Part shown: positions 8,033 to 15,774 of the stretch, piece by piece
How positions within the stretch are numbered: position 1 is the first letter of the stretch
Layout of the letters: the number at the start of each line of letters is the position of its first letter
Assembly: GCA_009780275.1 (NCBI GenBank)
Contig: WRAI01000026.1
Span: 1 to 33,144 of the forward strand
DNA length: 33,144 nucleotides
Direction: 5' to 3'
Source of the DNA: Oscillospiraceae bacterium
Lineage (GTDB): Bacteria; Bacillota; Clostridia; Oscillospirales; UBA929
Notes under the pieces: generated by a model
The model's database searches: none
What the model saw: the letters and a program-made list of their open reading frames with translations, nothing else
Told to the model about the DNA's origin: nothing
Position numbers and translations under genes: made by a program

Positions 8033-8178
8033 GTAAGTTGTGGCGTAACGCCCACACCTGCCGATTTCTGTATCGCCGGGTCCAATACGTTGACGTGATT
8101 TTACTTGCGTTGTTGTATGGGGGTTGTGCGTTGCAAATCCCTTTTTTTGATATTTTATTAAGGAGGAGGTCATTTCAC
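8033..8178 (+). promoter_or_regulatory. Structured leader of the infC operon (L20-leader-like)
   Basis: About 146 untranslated bases separate the start of transcription from infC. A first hairpin pairs TGTGGCG (8039-8045) with CGCCCACA (8049-8056). A second pairs ACCTGCCGAT (8056-8065) with ATCGCCGGGT (8072-8081) with nine of ten positions paired and a six-base loop. A terminator-like hairpin closes the leader at 8119-8148. In Bacillus the same operon is controlled by ribosomal protein L20 through transcription attenuation in its leader. The position and layout fit that; whether the L20-binding fold is present was not tested. Confidence 0.6.
8119..8148 (+). terminator. Attenuator-like terminator in the infC leader
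   Basis: GGGGGTTG (8119-8126) pairs with CAAATCCC (8134-8141) with one mismatch and one G-T pair around a 7-base loop, followed at once by seven T. It ends only 11 bases before the infC Shine-Dalgarno, as expected of an attenuator. Confidence 0.6.
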
Positions 8179-8763
8179 ATCGCAAAAAACGAACAACAAA
8201 TCAATAATGCCATCCGGGACGCCAAAGTACGTCTGATTGGGTCAGATGGTGAACAATTGGGCATTTTTAGCGGCGCAGATGCGTTGGAAAAAGCCTACGA
8301 TGAGGGGTTGGATTTAGTTAAAATCTCGCCCAATGCTGACCCGCCGGTCTGTAAAATTATGGATTACGGCAAACATCGCTTTGAACAATCTAAGCGCGAA
8401 AAGGAAATGAAACGTAACCAACATATTGTTGAAACACATGAAATTCGCTTATCGCCGAATATTGACGCACATGATGTTGAATTCAAAATGAAAGCGGCAC
8501 GAAAATTCTTGGAAAAGGGCGACAAGTTGAAGATTACGATTCGGTTCCGTGGTCGTCAGATGGCACATACCGAGTTGGGTAGAGATCAGCTTCTCAAGTT
8601 TACCGAGGCATTATCTGACTTGGGCGTTGTTGATAAACAACCCAAGCTAGACGGGCGACATATGACGATGTTCATGAGTGCTAAACTTGCGCCCAAGCCG
8701 GAGACAAAGAAAAAAACTAAGCCGCTCGAAAATGTCGAAACAAAGGAAACAACAAAGGAGTAA
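8179..8763 (+). CDS. infC: Translation initiation factor IF-3, apparent AUC start
   Basis: IF-3 binds the 30S subunit, keeps subunits apart and checks initiator tRNA and start codon. The body is unmistakable: [60 protein letters not shown] and [13 protein letters not shown]. There is no ATG, GTG or TTG near the expected N-terminus. The strong site AAGGAGGAGG (8160-8169) is followed nine bases later by an in-frame ATC at 8179 that gives [14 protein letters not shown], which aligns with normal IF-3 starts; this makes 194 residues. IF-3 genes in other bacteria often begin with AUU or similar codons, which lets IF-3 repress itself. The C-terminus carries an extra Lys/Thr-rich tail of about 20 residues. 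rpmI follows after 8 bases. Confidence 0.93.
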   Translation: MAKNEQQINNAIRDAKVRLIGSDGEQLGIFSGADALEKAYDEGLDLVKISPNADPPVCKIMDYGKHRFEQSKREKEMKRNQHIVETHEIRLSPNIDAHDVEFKMKAARKFLEKGDKLKITIRFRGRQMAHTELGRDQLLKFTEALSDLGVVDKQPKLDGRHMTMFMSAKLAPKPETKKKTKPLENVETKETTKE

Positions 8764-8771
8764 CAACCAAT

Positions 8772-8969
8772 ATGCCTAAAATGAAAACGCACAAAGGCGC
8801 AGCCAAACGCTTCAAAATGACCAAATCGGGCCGTATTAAGCGTGCGCACGCCGGAAAGAACCATATTTTGGAGAAAAAAAGCACCAAACGTAAGCGCGGC
8901 TTGCGCCAAACCACAGGCGTGGATAAAACCAACGAGCGGAGCATCCGCGATATGCTGCCATATAGCTAA
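8772..8969 (+). CDS. rpmI: 50S ribosomal protein L35
   Basis: The 65-residue protein starts [20 protein letters not shown], the classic L35 N-terminus, and continues with [20 protein letters not shown]; length is normal. It is very basic and sits in the 50S subunit. AAGGAG sits at the end of infC just upstream. A 134-base gap separates it from rplT, longer than is usual in this operon; see the hairpin at 9045. Confidence 0.98.
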   Translation: MPKMKTHKGAAKRFKMTKSGRIKRAHAGKNHILEKKSTKRKRGLRQTTGVDKTNERSIRDMLPYS

Positions 8970-9044
8970 GGGCTGCCTATACCGTGAGCAGGGCGGGTAA
9001 GATGCGCAGACGAAAACCACACTTTTCATCGCGTGATTATGTAA

Positions 9045-9062
9045 CTGACCGCGAACGGTTAG
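9045..9062 (+). promoter_or_regulatory. Hairpin in the rpmI-rplT gap
   Basis: CTGACCG (9045-9051) and CGGTTAG (9056-9062) form a 7-bp stem (one G-T pair) closed by a CGAA tetraloop. The 134-base gap has no reading frame that looks real. The hairpin lies about 40 bases before the rplT start and could stabilise RNA or bind a protein; no function is shown. Confidence 0.35.
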
Positions 9063-9103
9063 AGGCGTGACACCAACGATATAAATTCAGGAGGACTATT
9101 ATC

Positions 9104-9466
9104 ATGGCAAGAGCCAAGAATGTTAAAATGACGCGCGCGCGTCGTAAACGTATATTAAAATTAGCCCGCGGCTACTGGGGCGCAAAGTCAACACACTACA
9201 AAATGGCGAACCAAGCCGTTATGAAATCACTTCGTTACGCTTATATCAGCCGGAAATTGCGCAAGCGCGACTTCCGCCGTCTGTGGATCGCACGGATCAA
9301 CGCCGGCGCAAAGGCGAATGATATGAACTACTCTCGCTTTATGCACGGCTTAAAGCTGGCAAACATCTCACTCAACCGTAAAATGCTATCTGAGATGGCC
9401 ATTCATGACAAGGCTGCATTTGCGGCGTTGACGGAACAATCGAAAGCGGCATTGGCGGATAAATAA
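9104..9466 (+). CDS. rplT: 50S ribosomal protein L20
   Basis: The 120-residue product has the full L20 sequence: [40 protein letters not shown], the [16 protein letters not shown] core and [21 protein letters not shown]20 is needed for early 50S assembly and, in Bacillus, represses this operon by binding the infC leader. GGAGG (9092-9096) is 7 bases before the ATG. It is the last gene of the operon, with a strong terminator 20 bases downstream. Confidence 0.98.
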   Translation: MARAKNVKMTRARRKRILKLARGYWGAKSTHYKMANQAVMKSLRYAYISRKLRKRDFRRLWIARINAGAKANDMNYSRFMHGLKLANISLNRKMLSEMAIHDKAAFAALTEQSKAALADK

Positions 9467-9486
9467 ATTTTACGACAAAATAATCA

Positions 9487-9531
9487 CCCCTTGGCGCAGC
9501 TTCAAGCTATGCCAAGGGGTTTGTTTTATTT
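9487..9531 (+). terminator. Rho-independent terminator of the infC operon
   Basis: CCCCTTGGC (9487-9495) pairs perfectly with GCCAAGGGG (9511-9519), followed by TTTGTTTTATTT. It also faces the convergent trmB gene, whose stop codon at 9530 lies in the T tract. Confidence 0.92.
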
Positions 9532-10198
9532 AACAATAAATTCCCAAGTCCTCTCTTTTCAAAACCTTTACCTCGCAAATTGGTACACCCAGCGCTGTAA
9601 ATTTCTCCTCATATCCCGTCATACTCTCAGCAGTATCGATCTGCGCTACCGCGCCTCCCCTCCCATGTAAATCCCGTGTCTGCGAGGCAATCTTCCAGCC
9701 ACCACACTGTTCCAGTTCTTCTAATGTAAACTCAAATAGTGGCACATTATCCGTTCGAACGCATAGTAAACCGTCAGCTTTTAGCAACCTATGGTATGCC
9801 GCAAGAAAATTTCGATGTGTCAGCCGCCGCTTGGCATAGCGATCTTTCAGCCACGGGTCGCAAAAGAGAATGTCAAGACGGTTGATCGTTCCGTCGGCAA
9901 ACCATTCCGTAATATCTTGCACGTCACCATCAATGAACTTGATATTATCCAACCCCGCACGATGTGCCATTTCCATTGCTTTTAACAATGCAGGCTGATT
10001 GCGTTCCACACCAACGTGCAACACATCAGGAAATTTAGCAGCTTGCGCTGTCAAGTAGTTTCCCCTGCCACAACCAAATTCCAAACGTAAAAGCGTATTA
10101 TTGCCGCCAATATTTTTTTCAGTGAAATTGACAATAAGGTACTGCGGCGCAACAGCTTTCCATCGTTTATCAAAGTTCTTTGGTTTTCGTAAACGCAT
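9530..10198 (-). CDS. trmB: tRNA (guanine-N7-)-methyltransferase TrmB
   Basis: This 222-residue SAM-dependent enzyme makes m7G46 in tRNA. The SAM-binding LEFGCGRGNYL is at 39-49, the acidic GVERNQPALLKA follows, then DGDVQD (90-95). The signature region reads DPWLKDRYAKRRLTHRNFL (114-132), where the usual form is DPWPKKRHxKRRL; Leu117 and Tyr121 are departures. The C-terminal TGYEEKFTALGVPICEVK matches the TxYExKF family motif. Its ATG overlaps the plsY stop by one base (TAATG), and it is the last gene of the DUF624-DUF512-GH27-der-plsY run. Confidence 0.92.
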   Translation of the reverse strand: MRLRKPKNFDKRWKAVAPQYLIVNFTEKNIGGNNTLLRLEFGCGRGNYLTAQAAKFPDVLHVGVERNQPALLKAMEMAHRAGLDNIKFIDGDVQDITEWFADGTINRLDILFCDPWLKDRYAKRRLTHRNFLAAYHRLLKADGLLCVRTDNVPLFEFTLEELEQCGGWKIASQTRDLHGRGGAVAQIDTAESMTGYEEKFTALGVPICEVKVLKREDLGIYC

Positions 10199-10875
10199 TA
10201 CATCTCACGCTCCGGCGTTTTCTTGCGGCGCAGACTAAGCTTATTCTCCGTACCTTTGAGCAACCGCCCGATGTTTTGGTAGTGCTTGACAACGACCAAC
10301 AAACATAAAATCGCTGTCACAACGATAAAATAGTCAGCTTCATCACAGCCGCGATTAAATAACCACATAGCTATCGGCGCGGCAATGCCCGCCAGCATGG
10401 AGCCAAGTGAAACATAGCGCGTCAATATCACAATAATGACAAAAACAACGAGACATACAATCACCACCCGCCAATCAAAAATAGCAATCACACCACCGGT
10501 TGTCCATACACTCTTGCCGCCACGAAAGCCAAAGAAGACAGGATACATATGCCCAACAATGACAAACAAGCCGGCAATCGCCTGCCCCCATAGCATCGGG
10601 TCTTCGCCGACACCGAATCCACCACGATCCAATCCATACATAATCGCTTGCCCAATCAACACTGCACCTGCGCCTTTTGCAAAGTCGCCAAGTGAGATAA
10701 CGGCCGCCCATTTCTTGCCCATCATACGCAAGCTGTTAGTCGCCCCAGCGCTCTTGCTGCCGTATTCGCGGATATCCTTGCGGAAGACAAAGTGCGAAAC
10801 AATCAGTGAAAAGTTCAAACTTCCCAACAAATAGGCTATGATGCCAACCAATATGTAATAAAAATGTACAGGCAT
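10198..10875 (-). CDS. plsY: Acyl-phosphate:glycerol-3-phosphate acyltransferase PlsY
   Basis: PlsY is the membrane enzyme that makes lysophosphatidic acid from acyl phosphate and glycerol-3-phosphate. The 225-residue protein is mostly hydrophobic with about five to seven membrane segments. Its three loop motifs are recognisable: GSLNFSLIVS (18-27), GSKSAGATNSLRMMGKK (39-55) and GHMYPVFFGFRGGKSVWTTGG (108-128). Motif 3 normally ends GGKGVAT; here Ser122 and Trp124 replace Gly and Ala. AGGAGG is 8 bases before the ATG and lies within the end of der. der-plsY adjacency is common in Firmicutes. Confidence 0.93.
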   Translation of the reverse strand: MPVHFYYILVGIIAYLLGSLNFSLIVSHFVFRKDIREYGSKSAGATNSLRMMGKKWAAVISLGDFAKGAGAVLIGQAIMYGLDRGGFGVGEDPMLWGQAIAGLFVIVGHMYPVFFGFRGGKSVWTTGGVIAIFDWRVVIVCLVVFVIIVILTRYVSLGSMLAGIAAPIAMWLFNRGCDEADYFIVVTAILCLLVVVKHYQNIGRLLKGTENKLSLRRKKTPEREM

Positions 10876-10876
10876 C

Positions 10877-12211
10877 TCAATCCCCTCCTGTGTCGTCAGT
10901 TTTCGACCTTGTAATGATTTTAATTGGCGTGTGATTTAACCCGAATGTCTCTCGAATGTTATTCTCAAGATACCGCCTGTACGAAAAATGAAACAATCGC
11001 GCATCGTTGCAGAACATCACAAATGTCGGTGGCGAAATGTCAACCTGTGTAACGTAGAAGACTTTTAGCCTGCGCCCTTTGTCGGACGGCGGTTGCAGCC
11101 GCGCCGTAGCGTGGCTGAGCATATCGTTGAGCGCACCTGTCGTGACACGACGGCGGCTCTGTTCATATACTGTACGCACCAATTGAAAGATTTTCGGTAT
11201 TCGCTGCCCTGTCAATGCTGAGATAAAATGAATGGGCGCGTATTTCATAAACTTGAATGCCTCAGCAATTTCGGCGCGCATTTTACTCATCGTCTTATCG
11301 TCTTTTTCAATTAAATCCCATTTATTGACAACAATAATCGCAGGCTTTCCGTTGTTGTGCGCCAACCCCGCAACCTTTGTGTCTTGTTCTGTGACACCTT
11401 CAGTTGCGTCAATCATAATCAGCGATACATCAGCGCGTTCGACAGCCATCACAGTGCGCAATACACTGTAATATTCAATATCATCATCAATACGCGACTT
11501 GCGGCGCATCCCAGCGGTGTCAATCAATGTATACTGTCCCGTTTCGTCGGCATACGGCGTATCGACGGCATCACGCGTCGTGCCAGCAACATCACTGACA
11601 ATGACGCGCTCTTCGCCGATAATTTTGTTGAGCAACGACGACTTACCCACATTGGGCTTACCGATAATCGCCACGGCGATTATATCGTCATCTTCGTCCG
11701 GCGCATCTGACTGCGGCAGCAAATCAAAACAAGCGTCCAGCAAATCACCCACACCCAAACCGTGCATCGCTGAAATGGGATGCGGCTCACCCAATCCTAG
11801 ATTATAGAATTCAAATACCAATGGATCGGTATGCCCCGGCCTATCGGCCTTGTTGACTGCCAATATCACAGGCTTACCCGACCGTTGCAACATGACAGCA
11901 ACATCTTGATCGGCCGCTGTCACGCCTGTCTGCAAATCGACCAGCATCACAATCACGTCAGCCGTATCGATGGCAATTTGTGCCTGCTCACGCATAAACT
12001 TAAGCATGCCATCTTTGACCTTAGGCTCAATACCACCGGTATCAGCCAGCGCAATGTCCTTGCCACGCCACTGGATATCGGCATACAAACGGTCACGCGT
12101 CACGCCCGGCGTGTCTTCCACAATAGACAATTTTCGCCCAACAAGTCGATTAAACAACTGGCTTTTTCCTACATTTGGTCGCCCAACAATGGCGATAATC
12201 GGTTTTTTCAC
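10877..12211 (-). CDS. der: Ribosome biogenesis GTPase Der (EngA)
   Basis: Der has two GTPase domains in tandem and a C-terminal KH-like domain and helps 50S assembly. Domain 1 starts at residue 4 with IAIVGRPNVGKSQLFNR and has DTPG, DTGG and NKAD; domain 2 starts near 180 with VAIIGKPNVGKSSLLNK, followed by DTAGMRRKSRI and NKWDL. The 444-residue length is normal. The start codon is GTG (12211-12209) with GGAG eight bases upstream. It lies 17 bases after the GH27 gene and its TGA is one base from the plsY ATG. Confidence 0.97.
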   Translation of the reverse strand: MKKPIIAIVGRPNVGKSQLFNRLVGRKLSIVEDTPGVTRDRLYADIQWRGKDIALADTGGIEPKVKDGMLKFMREQAQIAIDTADVIVMLVDLQTGVTAADQDVAVMLQRSGKPVILAVNKADRPGHTDPLVFEFYNLGLGEPHPISAMHGLGVGDLLDACFDLLPQSDAPDEDDDIIAVAIIGKPNVGKSSLLNKIIGEERVIVSDVAGTTRDAVDTPYADETGQYTLIDTAGMRRKSRIDDDIEYYSVLRTVMAVERADVSLIMIDATEGVTEQDTKVAGLAHNNGKPAIIVVNKWDLIEKDDKTMSKMRAEIAEAFKFMKYAPIHFISALTGQRIPKIFQLVRTVYEQSRRRVTTGALNDMLSHATARLQPPSDKGRRLKVFYVTQVDISPPTFVMFCNDARLFHFSYRRYLENNIRETFGLNHTPIKIITRSKTDDTGGD

Positions 12212-12228
12212 AACGTTTTCTCCAAAAA

Positions 12229-13371
12229 TTAAACTTTTACCAACTCGGCACGATAAACTTTACAACTATACGCATCGATTTGCATATTCATACCCTCTTT
12301 AACCACGCCGACCTCTTCACGCGCCCACAAGTCACGCAATTTGAATCCGTAACCCGATGCAACAGGCAATCCCATATCCCAAAACTGTACTGATGCCTTA
12401 GTCGACATATCGTCAAGATTGAAAAGCCCGATTGCATAACTACCGTCATGCAATGGCTTGACAAAAGTATGCGCCCCGGCGTCATCCCAATCCCAGTGCC
12501 GTGTGACATAAGGCTGTCGTCCCTCAGGGTCTTGGTTGAGTGCAATTAACTCGGCATTGGTCAAAATCGCTTGTGCCTCGTCGCTCATATTGCGCACGTC
12601 ACAGCCAATCATCAATGGCGAATTCATCATGCACCACAGTGAAAAGTGCGTACGATACTGTTCATCGGTGCATCCCCCGCCACCTACAAACGTGCCATTG
12701 TCACGCATTCCGACCACAAGCATATCCATGTCGTTGTGGCAATACGGCGCGCCATGACATTCTTTGCCGATTTGGCTTTTAGCAATGGATTTAACCGACT
12801 CCCAGTTGTCAACAATATCGCCAGTCGACCGCCACATATGCGCGCCCGACGAACGAATCCACTTTTCCACTTCATGATGACCCCAGTTACAGGCACTGAA
12901 CAAAATATCGCGCCCGCAGTTGCGTAACGCCATCGCCATGCGACGATATAAAATCTTACCGTCATGGTTGAGCGGGCGGTTGCAATAATCATATTTCAGA
13001 AAATCAACGCCCCACTCGGCAAAAGTTTGCGCGTCAGCAAACTCATGCTCAAAACTACCCGGGTACTCGGCACACGTCAGCACACCCGCGCAGGAATACA
13101 GCCCGAATTTCAGCTCACGTCCGTGCAGACAGTCGCTCAATGCCTTCATGCCATTGGGGAATTTCTCCGGGTCGGCAACCAGTTTACCATCAGCATTGCG
13201 TTGACGCAACGACCAGCAATCGTCCAACACGAGGTACTCATATCCCGCGGCTTTTAAGCCCCTGTCTTCAAAGGCTTGCGCCGTTTCCTTAATTAAGCCT
13301 TCCGAGATATTCCAGCCAAATGTGTTCCATGAGTTCCAGCCCATCGGCGGTGTTTTTGCAAGTGGCATCAT
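12229..13371 (-). CDS. Alpha-galactosidase, glycoside hydrolase family 27
   Basis: The 380-residue enzyme has the GH27 N-terminus TPPMGWNSWNTFGWNISE, LVLDDCW (47-53) and FGLYSCAG. The nucleophile is Asp128 in KYDYCN and the acid/base is Asp185 in WRSTGD, both intact. NSPLMIGCDVRNM and LIALNQDPEG are also typical. A retaining alpha-galactosidase acting on raffinose-type sugars or galactosylated glycans is the best call; alpha-N-acetylgalactosaminidase, from the same family, is possible. There is no signal peptide, so it works in the cytoplasm. GGAGG lies 5 bases before the first of two adjacent ATG codons (8 before the second). The first ATG overlaps the DUF512 stop by one base (TAATG), which puts the gene firmly in this housekeeping operon. 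Confidence 0.93.
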   Translation of the reverse strand: MMPLAKTPPMGWNSWNTFGWNISEGLIKETAQAFEDRGLKAAGYEYLVLDDCWSLRQRNADGKLVADPEKFPNGMKALSDCLHGRELKFGLYSCAGVLTCAEYPGSFEHEFADAQTFAEWGVDFLKYDYCNRPLNHDGKILYRRMAMALRNCGRDILFSACNWGHHEVEKWIRSSGAHMWRSTGDIVDNWESVKSIAKSQIGKECHGAPYCHNDMDMLVVGMRDNGTFVGGGGCTDEQYRTHFSLWCMMNSPLMIGCDVRNMSDEAQAILTNAELIALNQDPEGRQPYVTRHWDWDDAGAHTFVKPLHDGSYAIGLFNLDDMSTKASVQFWDMGLPVASGYGFKLRDLWAREEVGVVKEGMNMQIDAYSCKVYRAELVKV

Positions 13372-14423
13372 TATTTCCTCCCATATATGGCGTCTAGCAA
13401 TGCCGCACCGTCATTCTGAACAACTCGTATAGGGCAACCAATCGCCTGTGCCACCTGTGCCGGCGTGATATTGTCCAAGAATACATCTTGCTCATGTCGC
13501 AGCATATTTGATGGTATCAACAGCCGCTCATGCTTGCCGGGTTTCAACTGTTTAATCATATCGCTGCCTGTGACCAATCCTGCCACCGTAACGCCCATGC
13601 CAAAAAAATGGTTCTCAATCGCGACAACTTGCCCTTGCGGAAAATCTTGCAACAACTCTCTAAAAAACGCTAAAGCAGCTATACCTGTCACCAACGTAAA
13701 TGGTTTTGGTTTTTGCCATTTTCGTTTTTTATGTGAGATAAACTCATGTCGAAACAATACCATCATGCCCACGCCGTTGTCCAGCTGCGGAAAATCACTA
13801 TATGCCTCTAAACTCGGGAACGGCAGCTCTGCCGTCAAATATAGTTCATCGGCGCAATAGACATTCTTAAAGGGCTTGCACCGCGCAACGATATCATTAG
13901 CGTCTTCACACGTCACAGCTCGCAACGACGTCAACTTTTCACGATGCGCCGTCAAGCCAACAGGCACAATGCTGATACTCTCAAAGCCATACTGTCGCAA
14001 ATCTTCCAACGTTTTGACAAGCTGTTTGCCATCGTTGTAGTCGGGGCAAACAACCACCTGCCCATGTAACTCAATTCCTGCCTCAACAAAAATTTTCAGC
14101 CATTGCAAAGCCTCCCCCGCCCGTGCATTGCCCATCATCTTACAGCGCAAAGCCTCATCCGTCGCCTGCACAGAAACATGCAATCGCGGGATTTGCATTT
14201 CCAAAATCCACGCCACGTCCTGCTCGGTTAAGTTGGTCAACGTAACGTAACTGCCTGTCATAATCGACAGCCGTACATCATCGTCCTTAACATAAATCGA
14301 CGGGCGCATTTTCAATGGGTTTTGGTCAATAAAGCAGAAAATGCATTTGTTTTCACAACTTTTTATCTCGTCAAAGAGCGCGTCCTCAGCTTGAATGCCC
14401 TCGCGTTCACGCCGTTTACGCAT
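13371..14423 (-). CDS. DUF512-family radical-SAM-type protein lacking the N-terminal PDZ domain
   Basis: The conserved core is clear: LFDEIKSCENKCIFCFIDQ with a C-x3-C-x2-C iron-sulfur site, then IYVKDDDVRLSIMTGSYVTL and TNLTEQDV, and a long C-terminal DUF512 part. Members normally have a PDZ-like domain of about 70 residues before the cysteine motif; here there are only about 17 residues, mostly Arg/Lys/Glu. I chose the ATG at 14423, which overlaps the end of the upstream DUF624 gene (GATGCGTAA), giving 350 residues; the frame is open upstream to 14495, but that region codes for DUF624 in another frame. The function of the family is unknown. DUF512 next to der is a standing arrangement in Firmicutes. 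Confidence 0.85.
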   Translation of the reverse strand: MRKRREREGIQAEDALFDEIKSCENKCIFCFIDQNPLKMRPSIYVKDDDVRLSIMTGSYVTLTNLTEQDVAWILEMQIPRLHVSVQATDEALRCKMMGNARAGEALQWLKIFVEAGIELHGQVVVCPDYNDGKQLVKTLEDLRQYGFESISIVPVGLTAHREKLTSLRAVTCEDANDIVARCKPFKNVYCADELYLTAELPFPSLEAYSDFPQLDNGVGMMVLFRHEFISHKKRKWQKPKPFTLVTGIAALAFFRELLQDFPQGQVVAIENHFFGMGVTVAGLVTGSDMIKQLKPGKHERLLIPSNMLRHEQDVFLDNITPAQVAQAIGCPIRVVQNDGAALLDAIYGRK

Positions 14424-15330
14424 CCTCAATATTCTCACCCAACTCATCTTCCTCACTTTCAGTCGCCGCCGTTTGCAACATAGGGTCATCTTCATTTACC
14501 ATGTATTTCACTACGACCGGCCACGCCAAAAACATCGAAAGAAGCGACCAAAAAGAGAAGGCAAACAATATAAAGATCATTTCCAGCACCGACCACATTT
14601 GGAACAGCATAAACGTTACTGTCGCAACAACTAAGAAAATAATGCTGCGTAACATCGTTGCAGTTGAGAGAATCCAAGCATTTTTGAAAATTGTTTTCAA
14701 CGGCAGATAAAAAGTCACAACCAAAAGATAGAGATACGGGCGCATAATAAAGTAATTGAGGCCGATGGCAACCGTACCGTAACGCGCGATAACAAAGAGC
14801 AGCTCTCCGGGATTCTCTACCAAGTGCGGTGCGAAAAAAATATTGAAGACAATCACACTGCAAATCAGCAAGTCAATGATGCCCAATATCATGCCTTGCC
14901 GCCAATTTTTCTTAGCGCGCGCAAAGTAATCGGACGTCCATGCATGCTCTTCCCGCGCAAAATTGCGGCAAACATAAGTTAGCCCGCAAGTGAACGGCCC
15001 AAACAACAATGCGCCAATACCCGCGAGTATCAGCCAGGCTTGCCATGGCCAATCGAGCAATGGAAATACCCGCGCCATCATACTAAGGTATGCTTCTCCA
15101 TCCACTGAGGCTTGCGTTGCCAAGCCAAAAGCCAAATTGACCAAATTAAAGAAAACCATCATAAACGGCAGCGTTGTGATGAAATAAAGAATATTAATCA
15201 CGACTAGTCGACCCGGCCTGCGCCATAGCAGTTCAAAAAACTTAAAAAACGGGCGTTTTTCCGGCGCATCTTTATCCACGCCTTTGCCCGGTTTATTGTA
15301 ACGACCCATAAAGTCGAGAATAGGTGCCAC
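14416..15330 (-). CDS. DUF624 (YesL-like) membrane protein
   Basis: This 304-residue protein has several long hydrophobic segments (roughly LVVINILYFITTLPFMMVFF, WLILAGIGALLFGPFTCGL, LLICSVIVFNIFFA and two near the C-terminus) and the DUF624-like loop GPFTCGLTYVCRNFAREEHA, then TSDYFARAKKNWRQG. An acidic tail (TESEEDELGENIEDA) ends it. The best start is GTG at 15330 with GGAGG seven bases upstream; the ATG at MGRYNK, seven codons later, is an alternative. DUF624 proteins often sit beside carbohydrate genes; the role is unknown. It heads the run that continues with DUF512, GH27, der, plsY and trmB. Confidence 0.75.
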   Translation of the reverse strand: MAPILDFMGRYNKPGKGVDKDAPEKRPFFKFFELLWRRPGRLVVINILYFITTLPFMMVFFNLVNLAFGLATQASVDGEAYLSMMARVFPLLDWPWQAWLILAGIGALLFGPFTCGLTYVCRNFAREEHAWTSDYFARAKKNWRQGMILGIIDLLICSVIVFNIFFAPHLVENPGELLFVIARYGTVAIGLNYFIMRPYLYLLVVTFYLPLKTIFKNAWILSTATMLRSIIFLVVATVTFMLFQMWSVLEMIFILFAFSFWSLLSMFLAWPVVVKYMVNEDDPMLQTAATESEEDELGENIEDA

Positions 15331-15506
15331 GTTATGCCCTCCATATATTGATACACCTATTGTACTTGATTTTAACAAATTTGTAAAGGGTTAGCACGAG
15401 GTTGCCATATAAGCTTTTCTAAGACATAGAAACCCCCCATAGACTCGGACTTGACGTTTCCTTGTCCTATAGGGAAGTAGTTATATACAGAAAATCCTTT
15501 TACGAT
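15331..15506. other. Intergenic stretch without a recognisable gene
   Basis: This AT-rich stretch lies upstream of the DUF624 gene. I see no reading frame with real protein character, no convincing terminator and no promoter with both boxes at good spacing. With the remnant at 15507-15769 it fills the 444-base gap between the two minus-strand groups. Confidence 0.4.
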
Positions 15507-15769
15507 TCAGTAAGTAGATTTAATGAATCGCAATACAATATAATCGACACTTTTAGCAATGTCAGCCATTCCGTCTATGCGTAAAACAGGGCAAGACAAG
15601 TCTACAATCCATTGTTCATGGAATTCACGACCAAATTTCGCTATATCTGCTGTTTCATATTTTTGAGCATCAATCAAATAATCATTGAAATCGCAATGAA
15701 ACCGAGTGGCTTTATAATATTGTACCGGCTATAACAACATCGGGATACTTTATGATATATTTTACTTTC
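15507..15769 (-). pseudogene. Remnant of a gene of unknown family
   Basis: On the minus strand the frame from 15728 to a TGA at 15509-15507 reads like protein: QYYKATRFHCDFNDYLIDAQ, KYETADIAKFGREFHEQWIV, DLSCPVLRIDGMADIAKSVD, YIVLRFIKSTY. It has no start codon with a ribosome binding site. Just upstream, a neighbouring frame continues the look (KVKYIIKYPDVVIAGT) before a stop, which suggests a frameshift. The upstream piece follows the xerD-like stop in the same frame. I cannot name the family. Confidence 0.42.
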
Positions 15770-15774
15770 CTGTC

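Noticed and set aside
8029..8178. Longer IF-3 starting at ATG 8029
   Set aside because: The ATG lies only three bases after the -10 box, before the expected transcription start, and the extra 50 residues match no IF-3.
14424..14495. DUF512 start at 14495
   Set aside because: This stretch codes for the end of the DUF624 protein in another frame and gives a very basic, non-family N-terminus.
15440..15500. MerR-type operator (TTGACG ... TTATAT with a GGGA dyad)
   Set aside because: The spacing of the boxes is 24 bases instead of about 19 and no intact gene follows.
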